A DNA stretch of 64,000 nucleotides. It comes from JAAELZ01 sp965237485 (lineage in GTDB: Bacteria > Pseudomonadota > Gammaproteobacteria > Arenicellales > Poriferihabitantaceae). The stretch is from contig CBDEFQ010000010.1 of NCBI GenBank assembly GCA_965237485.1, forward strand, positions 511,118 to 575,117, in the 5' to 3' direction. The notes beneath the pieces are model-generated. The model was not told where the DNA came from and made no database searches. It saw only the letters and a list, made by a program, of their open reading frames with translations. Below, in pieces: positions 25,555 through 34,437 of the stretch. A program made the translations under genes and the position numbers. Positions within the stretch are counted from its first letter, which is position 1; each line of letters begins with the position of its first letter.

Positions 25555-26021
25555 GACACGGGCCTACGGATGCTAGATCGCATAAAAACTTTGCCCAGCT
25601 TACCGAACTTATTGCAACCAGCGGCCAACCGACTGCGCAACAATTTCAATTAATAGCCGACCACGATTACCAGCACATTATTAACCTGGGAATGCTGAGC
25701 CATGACGACGCCTTAACAGACGAAGACCAAATCGTAACCAGTACTGGCATGACCTATACCCATATACCAGTAATTTTTAGCGAGCCAAAGAAACAGAAAC
25801 TAAAGTACTTTTGCCAACTAATGGCTGCGCTAGAAGGGGAAAGGGTATTTGTGCACTGCATCATGAATTATCGAGTGTCTGCATTCATGTACCATTACTT
25901 AAGTAAAATTCTAGGGCTTTCGCACCAAGAAGCCCTTTCGCCGATGTTGCAACAATGGTCATTAGAAGCTCAATGGGTAGAATTAATGTCTTGGACTAGC
26001 GAAGATATTGGCCTTCACTAA
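25533..26021 (+). CDS. Protein tyrosine phosphatase-like (DUF442/DSP-type) protein
   Basis: 162 residues. The core TSGQPTAQQFQLIADHDYQH with HIINLGML and the catalytic-loop sequence VHCIMNYRVSAF match the bacterial phosphatase-like family related to DUF442. The loop is HC-X4-R, one residue shorter than the classical HC-X5-R, as seen in this subgroup, so catalysis on phosphotyrosine is uncertain. The start is the GTG overlapping the wrbA end; no better in-frame start is visible. Its 3' end overlaps the convergent cdhR stop by 4 nt. Confidence 0.75.
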   Translation: MCLKTSVRHGPTDARSHKNFAQLTELIATSGQPTAQQFQLIADHDYQHIINLGMLSHDDALTDEDQIVTSTGMTYTHIPVIFSEPKKQKLKYFCQLMAALEGERVFVHCIMNYRVSAFMYHYLSKILGLSHQEALSPMLQQWSLEAQWVELMSWTSEDIGLH

Positions 26022-27082
26022 AACTGCAGCAAAGAACGCTCCCTACCACGTCGCAGGCTATTTGGCGTTACTGAAAATTTCGCTTTAAAAGCACGACTGA
26101 ACGCCTGCGGAGAATTGAATCCACAGCGGTCAGCTACCTCGGTAATGCTTAATTGTGTCTCCGCAATAAGCCGCCGCGCTGCCTTTAAGCGAAGCTGTAT
26201 ATAATATTGCCCCGGGCTTAGGCTGATATGTTTATGGAAAGCCCGATTTAGCGAACGCAAAGACATAGATGCCTGTTTGGCAACATCTTCAAGGGGTAGT
26301 GGGTTTTCGCGACTGCGCTCCATTAGTTCGATGGCAGCATGCAGTTTCGGAGCTGCTTCTTTGGCCAAACTGTGGCGTTGTTGGCTACGCCCAGCCGGTT
26401 GGGAAACATCGTATAAAAACAAGTTGCGCAACTCAAAGAATATGTTTTCACCGCAGACGCCGCGAACCAACTCTAACATTAAATCTAACGCCGCTACCGC
26501 ACCGCCTGCACTCACTCTCTGTCTATCTACTACATAGCGCTGATCACTAGATTTAAGGTTAGGAAATTGTTCTGCGAACAAGGCCAATTCTTGCCAGTGA
26601 ATCGTTGCCACATAGCGGTCTAGTAACCCGGCGTGTGCCATCAACCAGCTACCACAATCCAACCCTCCAACAACCTTGACATTGCGAGCCAGTTTGCGAA
26701 TCAGTGAACTGACCTGTGGATTTGCAAAATCTTGATAGTTGTAACTTGCGATTACAAAAAGCCAATCAAATTGTTGATCCTTATCCTTTTTGCTATCAGC
26801 ATTCAAGGACAAATTGCTTGACGATATCACCGGCTGACCATTAGGCGTAATAACCGTTCTACTGAAAAGTCTTTTACCCAAAATCATGTTTGCCGCGCGC
26901 AGCGGTTCAACAGCATTTGCAAAACACATCATCGAAAAACCATCGACCACTAAAAAGCCAACCTCAATCGGCTTTTGAACGCCAGTACACTGTCTAGGTA
27001 AGCCCTCTTTTGGTAGTGATCTAGATAAGTCCAATTTGGCATCATATGTTAATAATATGGCAATTATCGTTAAACTCTGCAA
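26018..27082 (-). CDS. cdhR: GlxA-family AraC regulator of carnitine catabolism (CdhR-like)
   Basis: Up to 354 residues. The N-terminal two thirds is a DJ-1/PfpI-like domain (IEVGFLVVDGFSMMCFANAV; GGLDCGSWLMAHAGLLDRYV; ATIHWQE) and the C-terminal 100 residues a double AraC helix-turn-helix (LEDVAKQASMSLRSLNRAFH; ITEVADRCGFNSPQAFSRAF). This is the architecture of Pseudomonas CdhR and GbdR. It is divergent from cdhC and the rest of the carnitine locus, which it most likely activates. The start is uncertain: the first about 30 residues (TTG start) look unlike the family, and a start nearer PIEVGF is possible. Confidence 0.88.
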   Translation of the reverse strand: MQSLTIIAILLTYDAKLDLSRSLPKEGLPRQCTGVQKPIEVGFLVVDGFSMMCFANAVEPLRAANMILGKRLFSRTVITPNGQPVISSSNLSLNADSKKDKDQQFDWLFVIASYNYQDFANPQVSSLIRKLARNVKVVGGLDCGSWLMAHAGLLDRYVATIHWQELALFAEQFPNLKSSDQRYVVDRQRVSAGGAVAALDLMLELVRGVCGENIFFELRNLFLYDVSQPAGRSQQRHSLAKEAAPKLHAAIELMERSRENPLPLEDVAKQASMSLRSLNRAFHKHISLSPGQYYIQLRLKAARRLIAETQLSITEVADRCGFNSPQAFSRAFKAKFSVTPNSLRRGRERSLLQF

Positions 27083-27132
27083 TCAAGTCGAGCATAATAT
27101 TAGTGACGTTCTAACTATCCATACTAGTCATC

Positions 27133-28047
27133 ATGCCAATGCAACCCAGCCAAGACATTTTTATCACCTGCGCCGTCACTGGAAGCGGGGGAACCCAAGA
27201 CCGTTCTGAGCATGTGCCTCGCAGCCCAGAAGAAATTGCCAACTCCGCAATAGATGCCGCACGCGCGGGTGCTGCGGTGGTACATTGTCACGTTCGCGAC
27301 CCAGAAACTGGGGCACCAAGACGTGATGTGGAGTTATATCGTGAAGTGACGGACCGAATTCGAGATAGCGAAGTGGACGTGGTACTTAATCTCACCGCTG
27401 GCATGGGCGGCGACATGGTGTTTGGCCCGCCGGAGCAACCTTTACCACTTAACGAACACTCTACCGATATGGTGGGGGCAGCCGAGCGCATCGAGCATGT
27501 GCGCAACTGTTTGCCTGAAATCTGCACCTTAGATTGCGGCACCATGAACTTTGCCGAAGCCGATTATGTTATGACCAACACACCCGCCGTTTTACGCGCT
27601 ATGGGTCAAATGATGACTGATTTGGGTGTACGCCCTGAAATTGAAGCATTTGATACTGGCCACCTATGGTTTGCCAAGCAATTAGTTAAAGAAGGCATCA
27701 TCGAAGACCCTGTCATGATTCAGCTTTGTATGGGCGTGCCATGGGGCGCACCGGATGATCTAAACACCTTCTTGGCGATGGTAAACAATATTCCCGAAAG
27801 TTGGACTTTCTCGGCATTTTCTTTGGGCCGCAACGAAATGCCAATGGTGGCAGCAGCCATGCTAGCAGGCGGCAACGTACGCGTGGGGCTAGAAGATAAC
27901 CTATACCTAGAAAAAGGCGTTTTAGCCACCAATGCACAGTTGGTTGAAAAAGCGGCGACCATCGTTACTAATTTAGGCACCCGTATTATGAACCCACAAC
28001 AAGTGCGAGATAAGCTTGCACTGCAAAAACGCGCGCCTCACCGTTAG
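27133..28047 (+). CDS. cdhC: 3-dehydrocarnitine cleavage enzyme (BKACE family)
   Basis: 304 residues of the beta-keto acid cleavage family (DUF849). The Zn ligands H51 and H53 lie in VVHCHVRDP; GMGGDMVFGPPEQPLP is characteristic of the dehydrocarnitine-specific group. The enzyme condenses 3-dehydrocarnitine with acetyl-CoA to give acetoacetate and glycine-betainyl-CoA. Placement directly before L-carnitine dehydrogenase and divergent from cdhR is as in Pseudomonas. The start is the ATG of MPMQPSQDIF; an internal Met three codons on is possible. Confidence 0.92.
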   Translation: MPMQPSQDIFITCAVTGSGGTQDRSEHVPRSPEEIANSAIDAARAGAAVVHCHVRDPETGAPRRDVELYREVTDRIRDSEVDVVLNLTAGMGGDMVFGPPEQPLPLNEHSTDMVGAAERIEHVRNCLPEICTLDCGTMNFAEADYVMTNTPAVLRAMGQMMTDLGVRPEIEAFDTGHLWFAKQLVKEGIIEDPVMIQLCMGVPWGAPDDLNTFLAMVNNIPESWTFSAFSLGRNEMPMVAAAMLAGGNVRVGLEDNLYLEKGVLATNAQLVEKAATIVTNLGTRIMNPQQVRDKLALQKRAPHR

Positions 28048-28062
28048 GATAAAGGCCTAAAA

Positions 28063-29550
28063 ATGAGTATTAACATTACAAAAGCAGCGGTCGTTGGCGG
28101 CGGCGTTATTGGTGCGGGTTGGATTGCACGCTTATTAGAAAACAGCATTGATGTGCATGTATTTGACCCAGACACCGATGCGCAGCGCAAGATAGATGCA
28201 GTGCTAGGCAACGCAGAAGCCGCCTATGAAAAGCTCACCGGCGCGCCACGCCGTGTAAAAGGTAAATTAACGCTCGAGAAAACGCTCGCCGCTGCGGTTA
28301 GCAACAGCCAACTGATTATTGAATCGGTACCAGAAGATTTAAGCATTAAACAAGCTGTTTATGCGCAAATCGAAGAAAGCGCAGCGGATGATGCCATCAT
28401 CACGTCTTCAACCTCGGGCATTATGCCCAGCGGTCTACAGGCCAAGATGCACGCTCCCGAACGCTTGATCGTAGCCCACCCATTTAACCCAGTGTATTTG
28501 TTGCCGATGGTTGAATTGGTTGGCGGAAACAAAACAGCTGCTGGAACCATCGATCAGGTTCAAGAAATCTGTGAATACATGGGCATGCGTCCGTTGCGCG
28601 TTAAGAAGGAAATCGACGCTTTTATTGCGGATCGTCTTCTAGAATCTGTTTGGCGCGAATCATTATGGTTAGTGCGCGACGGTGTCGCCACCACTGAAGA
28701 CATAGACGACGCCATACGCTTTGGCTTTGGCCTGCGTTGGGCGCAGATGGGCTTATTTGAGACTTATCGCATTGCAGGCGGCGAAGCCGGTATGAAGCAC
28801 TTTCTAGATCAATTCGGCCCGACATTAAGCTGGCCATGGACGCGCTTGATGAATGTGCCAGAACTCACCGAGGAGCTGGTTGAACTCATTAGCAGCCAGT
28901 CGGACGCGCAATCAGGACAATATGGCATTCGCGAGTTGGAGCAAATTCGCGACACCAATTTGGTGTCCATCATGCAAGCGCTAAAAGATAACCAATGGGG
29001 CGCTGGGTTAACTCTAGATAGCTATGAAAAGCAGCTGTTTAGTGAAGCCGACAGCACAATCGAAAGTACCGATATTGATATATCAAAGCCGATTGAAACC
29101 GTGAATCGTCGTGTGCCAGCAGATTGGATTGACTATAACGGCCACATGAATGAGAGCCGTTATTTGCAATGCTTTAGCGATGCCTCAGATTACTTAATGC
29201 GGTTAATCGGTGTAAGTGCCCAATACATGCAAACCACCGGATCTTATTTTACGGTGGAAACGCATATTCAAAACATCGACGAAACCACAGCCGGAGAGCG
29301 AATAAATGTGCAAACGCAAGTGATTGAGCTTGCGGGCAAGAAACTACACGTTATTCATTCTTTGTACCACGCCGATGGCCGCCTACTGGCAACGGGAGAG
29401 CACATGCTTATTCATGTGAGCCTTGAAACACGAAGAGCAACTGAACCCGCAGAAAGTGTATTAGCAAAAGCCGAAGTAATCGCTAACGCACATAAATCGC
29501 TTGAGTTGCCGAACGGCACTGGCCGCTTTGTCGGCCAAGCACGGTCATAA
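28063..29550 (+). CDS. cdhA: L-carnitine dehydrogenase fused to betainyl-CoA thioesterase
   Basis: 495 residues. Residues about 1-320 form a 3-hydroxyacyl-CoA-dehydrogenase-like enzyme with NAD motif GGGVIGAG (12-19), TSSTSGIMPSGLQ and HPFNPVYLLPMVELVGG; it oxidises L-carnitine to 3-dehydrocarnitine. From about 345 a hot-dog thioesterase follows, with the active-site block WIDYNGHMNESRYL; this matches separate CdhB and hydrolyses betainyl-CoA to glycine betaine. The fusion is known from rhizobial carnitine dehydrogenases. Because cdhC acts between the two activities, the fusion covers the first and last steps. It starts 15 nt after cdhC. Confidence 0.93.
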   Translation: MSINITKAAVVGGGVIGAGWIARLLENSIDVHVFDPDTDAQRKIDAVLGNAEAAYEKLTGAPRRVKGKLTLEKTLAAAVSNSQLIIESVPEDLSIKQAVYAQIEESAADDAIITSSTSGIMPSGLQAKMHAPERLIVAHPFNPVYLLPMVELVGGNKTAAGTIDQVQEICEYMGMRPLRVKKEIDAFIADRLLESVWRESLWLVRDGVATTEDIDDAIRFGFGLRWAQMGLFETYRIAGGEAGMKHFLDQFGPTLSWPWTRLMNVPELTEELVELISSQSDAQSGQYGIRELEQIRDTNLVSIMQALKDNQWGAGLTLDSYEKQLFSEADSTIESTDIDISKPIETVNRRVPADWIDYNGHMNESRYLQCFSDASDYLMRLIGVSAQYMQTTGSYFTVETHIQNIDETTAGERINVQTQVIELAGKKLHVIHSLYHADGRLLATGEHMLIHVSLETRRATEPAESVLAKAEVIANAHKSLELPNGTGRFVGQARS

Positions 29551-29568
29551 ACAGAGGGGGATAAAAAA

Positions 29569-30729
29569 ATGCAATTTGGACTAAGCACAGAGCAGCAAAT
29601 GATTGTAGACACGGTCCGCAGTTTTGTTGAAAACGAAATGTACCCTCATGAAAATGAAATCGAGCGAACTGGCATTGTGCCCACTGAACTTGGACAAGAG
29701 ATTAAACAAAAGGTCATCGATCTCGGCTTTTACGCTGCCAACTTACCGGAATCGGTCGGTGGCGGCGGTCTTGGGCATTTAGATTTCACACTACTTGAGC
29801 GCGAACTTGGCCGCACCAGCATGGGCCTGGCTGTTTATTTTGGCCGGCCTTCCGGTATTCTACTGGCGTGCAATGACCAACAAAAAGAACAATACTTGCT
29901 CCCCGCTGTTCGCGGTGAAAAATTTGACGCCATCGCGATGACAGAGCCCGGTGCGGGCTCAGATGTTCGTGGTATGCGCTGCAATGCCAAACGCGATGGC
30001 GGCGATTGGATCATTAATGGCACCAAGCATTTTATTAGTCACGCCGATATTGCTGATTTTGTTATATGCTGGGTTGCTACTGGAGAGGAAGAAACTCCGC
30101 GCGGCATCAAGAAAAAAATTACTTGTTTCTTAGTCGACCGTGACACTCCCGGTTTTGAAATTCGCCCTGGATATGAATCAGTCAGTCACCGCGGCTACCA
30201 TAACTGTATACTAAACTTTGATGACTGCCGCATCCCAGGTGCGCAGATTCTGGGCGACGTACACCGCGGTTTTGACGTAGCGAATGATTGGCTATATGCC
30301 ACTCGATTAACTGTAGCGGCATCTGCAGTTGGCCGTGCCCGCCGTGCATTTGATATCGCTTTAGGCCACGCTGCAGAACGTGAACAGTTCGGACAGAAAA
30401 TTGGCCGCTTTCAAGGTGTGTCTTTTAAATTGGCGGATATGATCACCGGGATCGACGCAGCAGATTGGCTAACTCTAGCTTCTGCCTGGCGCTTAGACCA
30501 GGGTTTACCCGCCAACCGTGAAATCGCATCCGCCAAGGTGTACGCCACTGAAATGCTGGCTAAAGTTACCGACGAAGCCATTCAAGTATTAGGTGGTATG
30601 GGACTAATGAGTGACTTGCCCTTGGCGCGCTTTTGGAAAGACGCTAGAGTGGAACGCATTTGGGATGGTACATCTGAAATCCAGCGCCACATTATCTCGC
30701 GAGAGTTATTACGCCCATTAGGCTGTTGA
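29569..30729 (+). CDS. Acyl-CoA dehydrogenase, probable gamma-butyrobetainyl-CoA dehydrogenase
   Basis: 386 residues, full length. FAD-contact motifs AMTEPGAGSDVRGMR and AAEREQFGQKIGRFQGVSFK, the helical C-terminus QVLGGMGLMSDLPLARFWKD and catalytic Glu370 in WDGTSEIQRH are all present. It lies between the carnitine-degrading genes and a CoA ligase plus CaiD-like hydratase, so the expected reaction is gamma-butyrobetainyl-CoA to crotonobetainyl-CoA with ETF as acceptor. CaiA, its anaerobic counterpart, works in the opposite direction. No etfAB genes are in the window. GGGGATAAAAAA precedes the ATG. Confidence 0.87.
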   Translation: MQFGLSTEQQMIVDTVRSFVENEMYPHENEIERTGIVPTELGQEIKQKVIDLGFYAANLPESVGGGGLGHLDFTLLERELGRTSMGLAVYFGRPSGILLACNDQQKEQYLLPAVRGEKFDAIAMTEPGAGSDVRGMRCNAKRDGGDWIINGTKHFISHADIADFVICWVATGEEETPRGIKKKITCFLVDRDTPGFEIRPGYESVSHRGYHNCILNFDDCRIPGAQILGDVHRGFDVANDWLYATRLTVAASAVGRARRAFDIALGHAAEREQFGQKIGRFQGVSFKLADMITGIDAADWLTLASAWRLDQGLPANREIASAKVYATEMLAKVTDEAIQVLGGMGLMSDLPLARFWKDARVERIWDGTSEIQRHIISRELLRPLGC

Positions 30730-30739
30730 AGCTTCAAGC

Positions 30740-32866
30740 ATGTCTGCTGAAAGTGATAGCGGTAAGTTAAGCCGCCTTATTAGACCACGTTCGGTCGCTA
30801 TCTTCGGCGGCCACTGGGCCGCTGAGGTAATTCGCCAATGCCAGAAAATTGGCTTTACAGGTGATATCTGGCCGGTCCACCCTAGGCACGAAACCATAGA
30901 AGGCTTGAACGCCTATCAGAGCGTTGATGAGTTACCCGGGGTGCCGGACGCCTGTTTTATTGGGGTCAACCGCGAAATTACCGTGTCTATCGTGAAACAG
31001 CTTAGCGAGCTGGGTGCGGGCGGAGCGGTATGCTTTTCTTCAGGTTATACCGAAACCTTAGATGGGGATAATAGCCACGGCCAAGAGCTACAGAATGCCC
31101 TAATCGAAGCAGCGGGTGATATGCCCGTGCTAGGCCCAAACTGCTATGGCTTCATCAACTACTTTGACGGCACCTTGCTCTGGCCAGACCAACACGGCGG
31201 CCATGTTTTAGCTTTCCAAAGCAAGGGCGTTGCCATTATCGCCCAATCGTCAAACATGGCCATCAATATGAGCATGCAACGACGCGACCTGCCCATCGGC
31301 TACCTAATGACCGTGGGTAATCAAGCCAAAGTAGGTTTGTCACAACTGGGTTCAGTCTTGTTAGACGACCCACGGGTTAGCTGTTTAGGCTTACATGTTG
31401 AAGGGTTCGATTCCATCGCGGGCATGGAAGCACTGGCACAAAAAGCCTATGCCCTAGGCAAACCTATTGTGGTTCTCAAGGTAGGCAAAAGCGAACAAGC
31501 CCAAGCGGGCACAATTTCGCATACCGCTTCACTAGCTGGTGCGCATGAGGCCTCGCGAGCATTTATAGCACGCCTCGGCATGGCAGAGGTGAACAGCCTG
31601 CCCATTTTTTTGGACACACTCAAGTTCATTAACTGGTTTGGCGTATTACCAGACAATAAGCTATCGGCTATGGTTTGCTCAGGTGGAGAAGCCAGCTTAA
31701 TTGCCGATTTGGCGGTAGACAAAGATATCGAATTTACACCGTTGACCCTATCCGCTAGAGAGGAAACCGAATCCGCTTTAGGCCCCATGGTAACGGTTGC
31801 CAACCCCTTAGATTTTCATACTTACATTTGGGAAAATACAGAGCAAACCACCGCTGCGTTTAGCGGTGTGTTATCAGGTGGTTTTGATCTGAGCATCTTG
31901 ATACAAGACTTTCCGCAAGCGCCACTTAGCGACTGTGGTTGGCAAATAACTGCTGAATCGTTAATCGCCGCCAAGAAAACTATTGAACAGCGCCAAAACA
32001 AAAATTTAAACGTAGTGATGGTGTCCTCCTTGATCGAAAGCATGCCCTCTAAAGCCTTGCGTGAGCAATACGCGGACCAAGGTTTGCTTTGTTTTGGTGG
32101 CTTTGACGAAATACTGATCGCAGCAGGTGCTTCCGCGAAGATTGGGGCATGCTGGCAGAAATGGGGTGAAGAAGGCTTCCCGGCTCCGTTGCTACTGCCT
32201 GCTGCACCAACTGCCACGCCATGGAGCATGGATGAACACCAAGCAAAACAAGCGTTGCAAAGAGCAGGCCTGAATACACCTAAGGCAGTTAGAGCCAAAA
32301 ACAAAGCGGAAGTACTTGCTGGGCATACCCAAATAGGCTTTCCCTTAGTGGCCAAAGCACTGGGGATCGCCCATAAAACCGAGTACAACGCCGTCCGACT
32401 AAACATAACAACTTTAGAAGAGCTTGCCCAAGCAGTGGATGAGCTTTTTCGGATAAGTAACGAAGTGACGCTAGAAAGCATGGTAAACGACGCACTAGGG
32501 GAAATGATTATCGGCGTCACCAGCGACCCGCAATACGGCCTATTCCTAACTATCGGTCTCGGGGGTATATCGGTAGAGTTACTCAAAGAAAGTACTGGTA
32601 TGCTGCTGCCGACTAATCGGATTGAGATCAAGACAGCCATAAAGTCCCTCAAAATCGGCCCTCTGTTTGAATCGTATCGTGGTCAAAAGGCCTGGAATTT
32701 AGACGCCGTTATTGATGCGGTTTTAGCGGTACAATCATTTGCAATAAAGCGCCAACAAACATTGTTGGAACTCGACATTAACCCTTTAATGGTCAGCGAA
32801 CATTCGGCGGTTGCCGTCGATGCGCTGGCCCTACTTAATACCAAGCTCAATTTGGAGATTAGCTAA
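30740..32866 (+). CDS. ADP-forming acyl-CoA synthetase, probable gamma-butyrobetaine activation
   Basis: 708 residues with the order of the acetate-CoA ligase (ADP-forming)/succinyl-CoA synthetase superfamily: CoA-binding Rossmann domain (about 10-135), two flavodoxin-like ligase domains with phospho-acceptor His261 (TISHTASLAG), then a C-terminal ATP-grasp domain (about 490-700; HQAKQALQRAGLNTPKAVRA, FPLVAKALGIAHKTE). It forms an acyl-CoA with ATP to ADP and phosphate. CaiC, the best-known betaine ligase, is an unrelated AMP-forming enzyme, so this is a non-homologous replacement. Position between the dehydrogenase and hydratase supports gamma-butyrobetaine, crotonobetaine or carnitine as substrate. 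Confidence 0.82.
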   Translation: MSAESDSGKLSRLIRPRSVAIFGGHWAAEVIRQCQKIGFTGDIWPVHPRHETIEGLNAYQSVDELPGVPDACFIGVNREITVSIVKQLSELGAGGAVCFSSGYTETLDGDNSHGQELQNALIEAAGDMPVLGPNCYGFINYFDGTLLWPDQHGGHVLAFQSKGVAIIAQSSNMAINMSMQRRDLPIGYLMTVGNQAKVGLSQLGSVLLDDPRVSCLGLHVEGFDSIAGMEALAQKAYALGKPIVVLKVGKSEQAQAGTISHTASLAGAHEASRAFIARLGMAEVNSLPIFLDTLKFINWFGVLPDNKLSAMVCSGGEASLIADLAVDKDIEFTPLTLSAREETESALGPMVTVANPLDFHTYIWENTEQTTAAFSGVLSGGFDLSILIQDFPQAPLSDCGWQITAESLIAAKKTIEQRQNKNLNVVMVSSLIESMPSKALREQYADQGLLCFGGFDEILIAAGASAKIGACWQKWGEEGFPAPLLLPAAPTATPWSMDEHQAKQALQRAGLNTPKAVRAKNKAEVLAGHTQIGFPLVAKALGIAHKTEYNAVRLNITTLEELAQAVDELFRISNEVTLESMVNDALGEMIIGVTSDPQYGLFLTIGLGGISVELLKESTGMLLPTNRIEIKTAIKSLKIGPLFESYRGQKAWNLDAVIDAVLAVQSFAIKRQQTLLELDINPLMVSEHSAVAVDALALLNTKLNLEIS

Positions 32867-32867
32867 G

Positions 32868-33653
32868 ATGTCTGAAACAATACAAGTTCGCCGCGAAGGC
32901 ACTATTTTACAAGTGACCTTAGATCGTCCTAAGGCTAACGCGATTGACCTGCACACCAGCCGTAAGATGGGCGAAGTGTTTGCTGAGTTTCGTGATGACC
33001 CAGAAATGCGAGTGGCCATCGTCAACACGGCTGGAGACAAATTTTTCTGTGCAGGTTGGGACTTAAAAGCCGCCGCAGACGGCGATGCAGTAGACGCCTA
33101 TTACGGCGTTGGAGGCTTCGCAGGCCTACAGGAATTAAGAGGCCTTAACAAACCGGTAATCTGCGCAGTACACGGAATGGCGGTAGGCGGGGGTTTCGAA
33201 CTAGCCCTATCAGCGGATTTGATCTATGCCAGTTCCACCTCTAGCTTTGCCTTACCCGAAATTTATGCGGGCACCTTAGCCGATGCCGCCACCATTAAAC
33301 TACCCAAGCGCATTCCCTATCATGTGGCCATGGACTTGCTCTACACCGGTCGATGGATGGACGTAGAAGAGGCGCATAAGTGGGGACTGGTTAACGAGAT
33401 ATTAGAAGATGGTGATGCCTTAATGAAACGCGTGTGGGAAGTAGCGCAATTGTTAGCCTCTGGCCCACCATTGGTTTTTGCGGCCATCAAAGAAACCGCC
33501 AAAGAAGCCGAAGGCCAGAAGTTTCAAGACACCCTAAACTCAGTGACTAAGCGACAGTTAGCCACCGTCGATAAACTCTATGGCAGTGAAGACGGTTTAG
33601 AAGGCTTTAAGGCATTTGCAGAGAAACGTGCACCTGTTTGGAAAGGCAAATAA
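32868..33653 (+). CDS. caiD: Crotonobetainyl-CoA hydratase
   Basis: 261 residues from the ATG one base after the ligase stop codon, the same length as E. coli CaiD. The two catalytic glutamates fall at 111 (VGGGFELALSAD) and 131 (FALPEIYAG), matching CaiD E111 and E131, and the oxyanion-hole segment FCAGWDLKAA is present. It adds water across crotonobetainyl-CoA to give L-carnitinyl-CoA. It closes a five-gene unit in which carnitine can be formed from gamma-butyrobetaine and then degraded. A 139-bp MITE lies 10 bp past its stop. Confidence 0.88.
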   Translation: MSETIQVRREGTILQVTLDRPKANAIDLHTSRKMGEVFAEFRDDPEMRVAIVNTAGDKFFCAGWDLKAAADGDAVDAYYGVGGFAGLQELRGLNKPVICAVHGMAVGGGFELALSADLIYASSTSSFALPEIYAGTLADAATIKLPKRIPYHVAMDLLYTGRWMDVEEAHKWGLVNEILEDGDALMKRVWEVAQLLASGPPLVFAAIKETAKEAEGQKFQDTLNSVTKRQLATVDKLYGSEDGLEGFKAFAEKRAPVWKGK

Positions 33654-33663
33654 GAAACCTAAA

Positions 33664-33802
33664 GAGACCGCAGCATAACGTAGCGAGTGCAGAAAAGACT
33701 AGGCAAAAATGAGAGAAAAAGCGCAGTTTATGTGTATAAATGAGCATTTTGAGCGAATTTTTAACGACGTATTTTCAAGCGTAGTAGTTATGCTGCGGTC
33801 TC
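33664..33802. mobile_element. 139-bp MITE with 16-bp inverted ends
   Basis: The ends GAGACCGCAGCATAAC and GTTATGCTGCGGTCTC are perfect inverted repeats, flanked by a 5-bp direct repeat CTAAA on both sides. The interior is AT-rich and non-coding. It differs from the IS1380-like MITEs, and I see no partner transposase in the window with these ends. It fills most of the gap between the convergent caiD and lrp genes and could supply a transcription barrier there. Confidence 0.8.
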
Positions 33803-33830
33803 CTAAAGAAGTAATAGCAAGCAAGTGTTA

Positions 33831-34283
33831 CTAAACCGAACTCAATAGAATGCTAGTTTCGCTATTTAGTACGCCGTCAATAACTCTTACCTCACCCAAT
33901 ACGCGGTCAAAGCTTGACAGGCTAGAAGTCTGTATTTCGGCAACAAGATCCCACGATCCATTTGTGGTGTGCAGCGTAGTCAACTCGGGGAAGCCTCTTA
34001 GCTTTTGTATTATTTGAGAGGTGGACTTACCTTCGACCTCGATCATCATCACAGCACGAATGGTATCCAAACCATAATCTTCTTGTACCCTAATGGTAAA
34101 ACCCAAGAGGGCCCCTGAAGCCAACAGCTTATCTAATCGGTTCTGTACGGTTCCTCTGGATATATTGAGCTTTTTGGAGATTTTTGATAATGAAGCTCGA
34201 CCATCATTACGCAGTAAACCGATGATCTCCTTGTCCAAATTATCGTAGGTGTGTTTGCTGAGTAGCATTCGATCTACAGTCAT
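33831..34283 (-). CDS. Lrp/AsnC-family regulator
   Basis: 150 residues. The N-terminal winged helix-turn-helix (LDKEIIGLLRNDGRASLSKI, SKKLNISRGTVQNRLDKL) and the C-terminal RAM domain (IRAVMMIEVEGKSTSQIIQK, FPELTTLHTTNGSWDLVAEI) are complete. It is divergent from the ornithine cyclodeaminase and arginase genes across a 154-bp AT-rich spacer, the classical arrangement for a local amino-acid-responsive regulator (arginine or ornithine). It probably also represses itself. Confidence 0.9.
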   Translation of the reverse strand: MTVDRMLLSKHTYDNLDKEIIGLLRNDGRASLSKISKKLNISRGTVQNRLDKLLASGALLGFTIRVQEDYGLDTIRAVMMIEVEGKSTSQIIQKLRGFPELTTLHTTNGSWDLVAEIQTSSLSSFDRVLGEVRVIDGVLNSETSILLSSV

Positions 34284-34437
34284 GTTTTATATATATTCAC
34301 ATTTTGAACTGTAAATAGTAACAATTTAGACCAAAATATTACATATTATTGACATTTTAACTAACACTCTGAGCGATTAAAATGCCATACACTCGCTATT
34401 TTGATTTTAACAAGCTCTAAATGAGGACATATCAAGC

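Noticed and set aside
31822..32652. 276-codon open frame on the minus strand opposite the CoA ligase
   Set aside because: It lies wholly inside a well-supported gene, is rich in Ser/Ala from antisense codons and shows no motifs.
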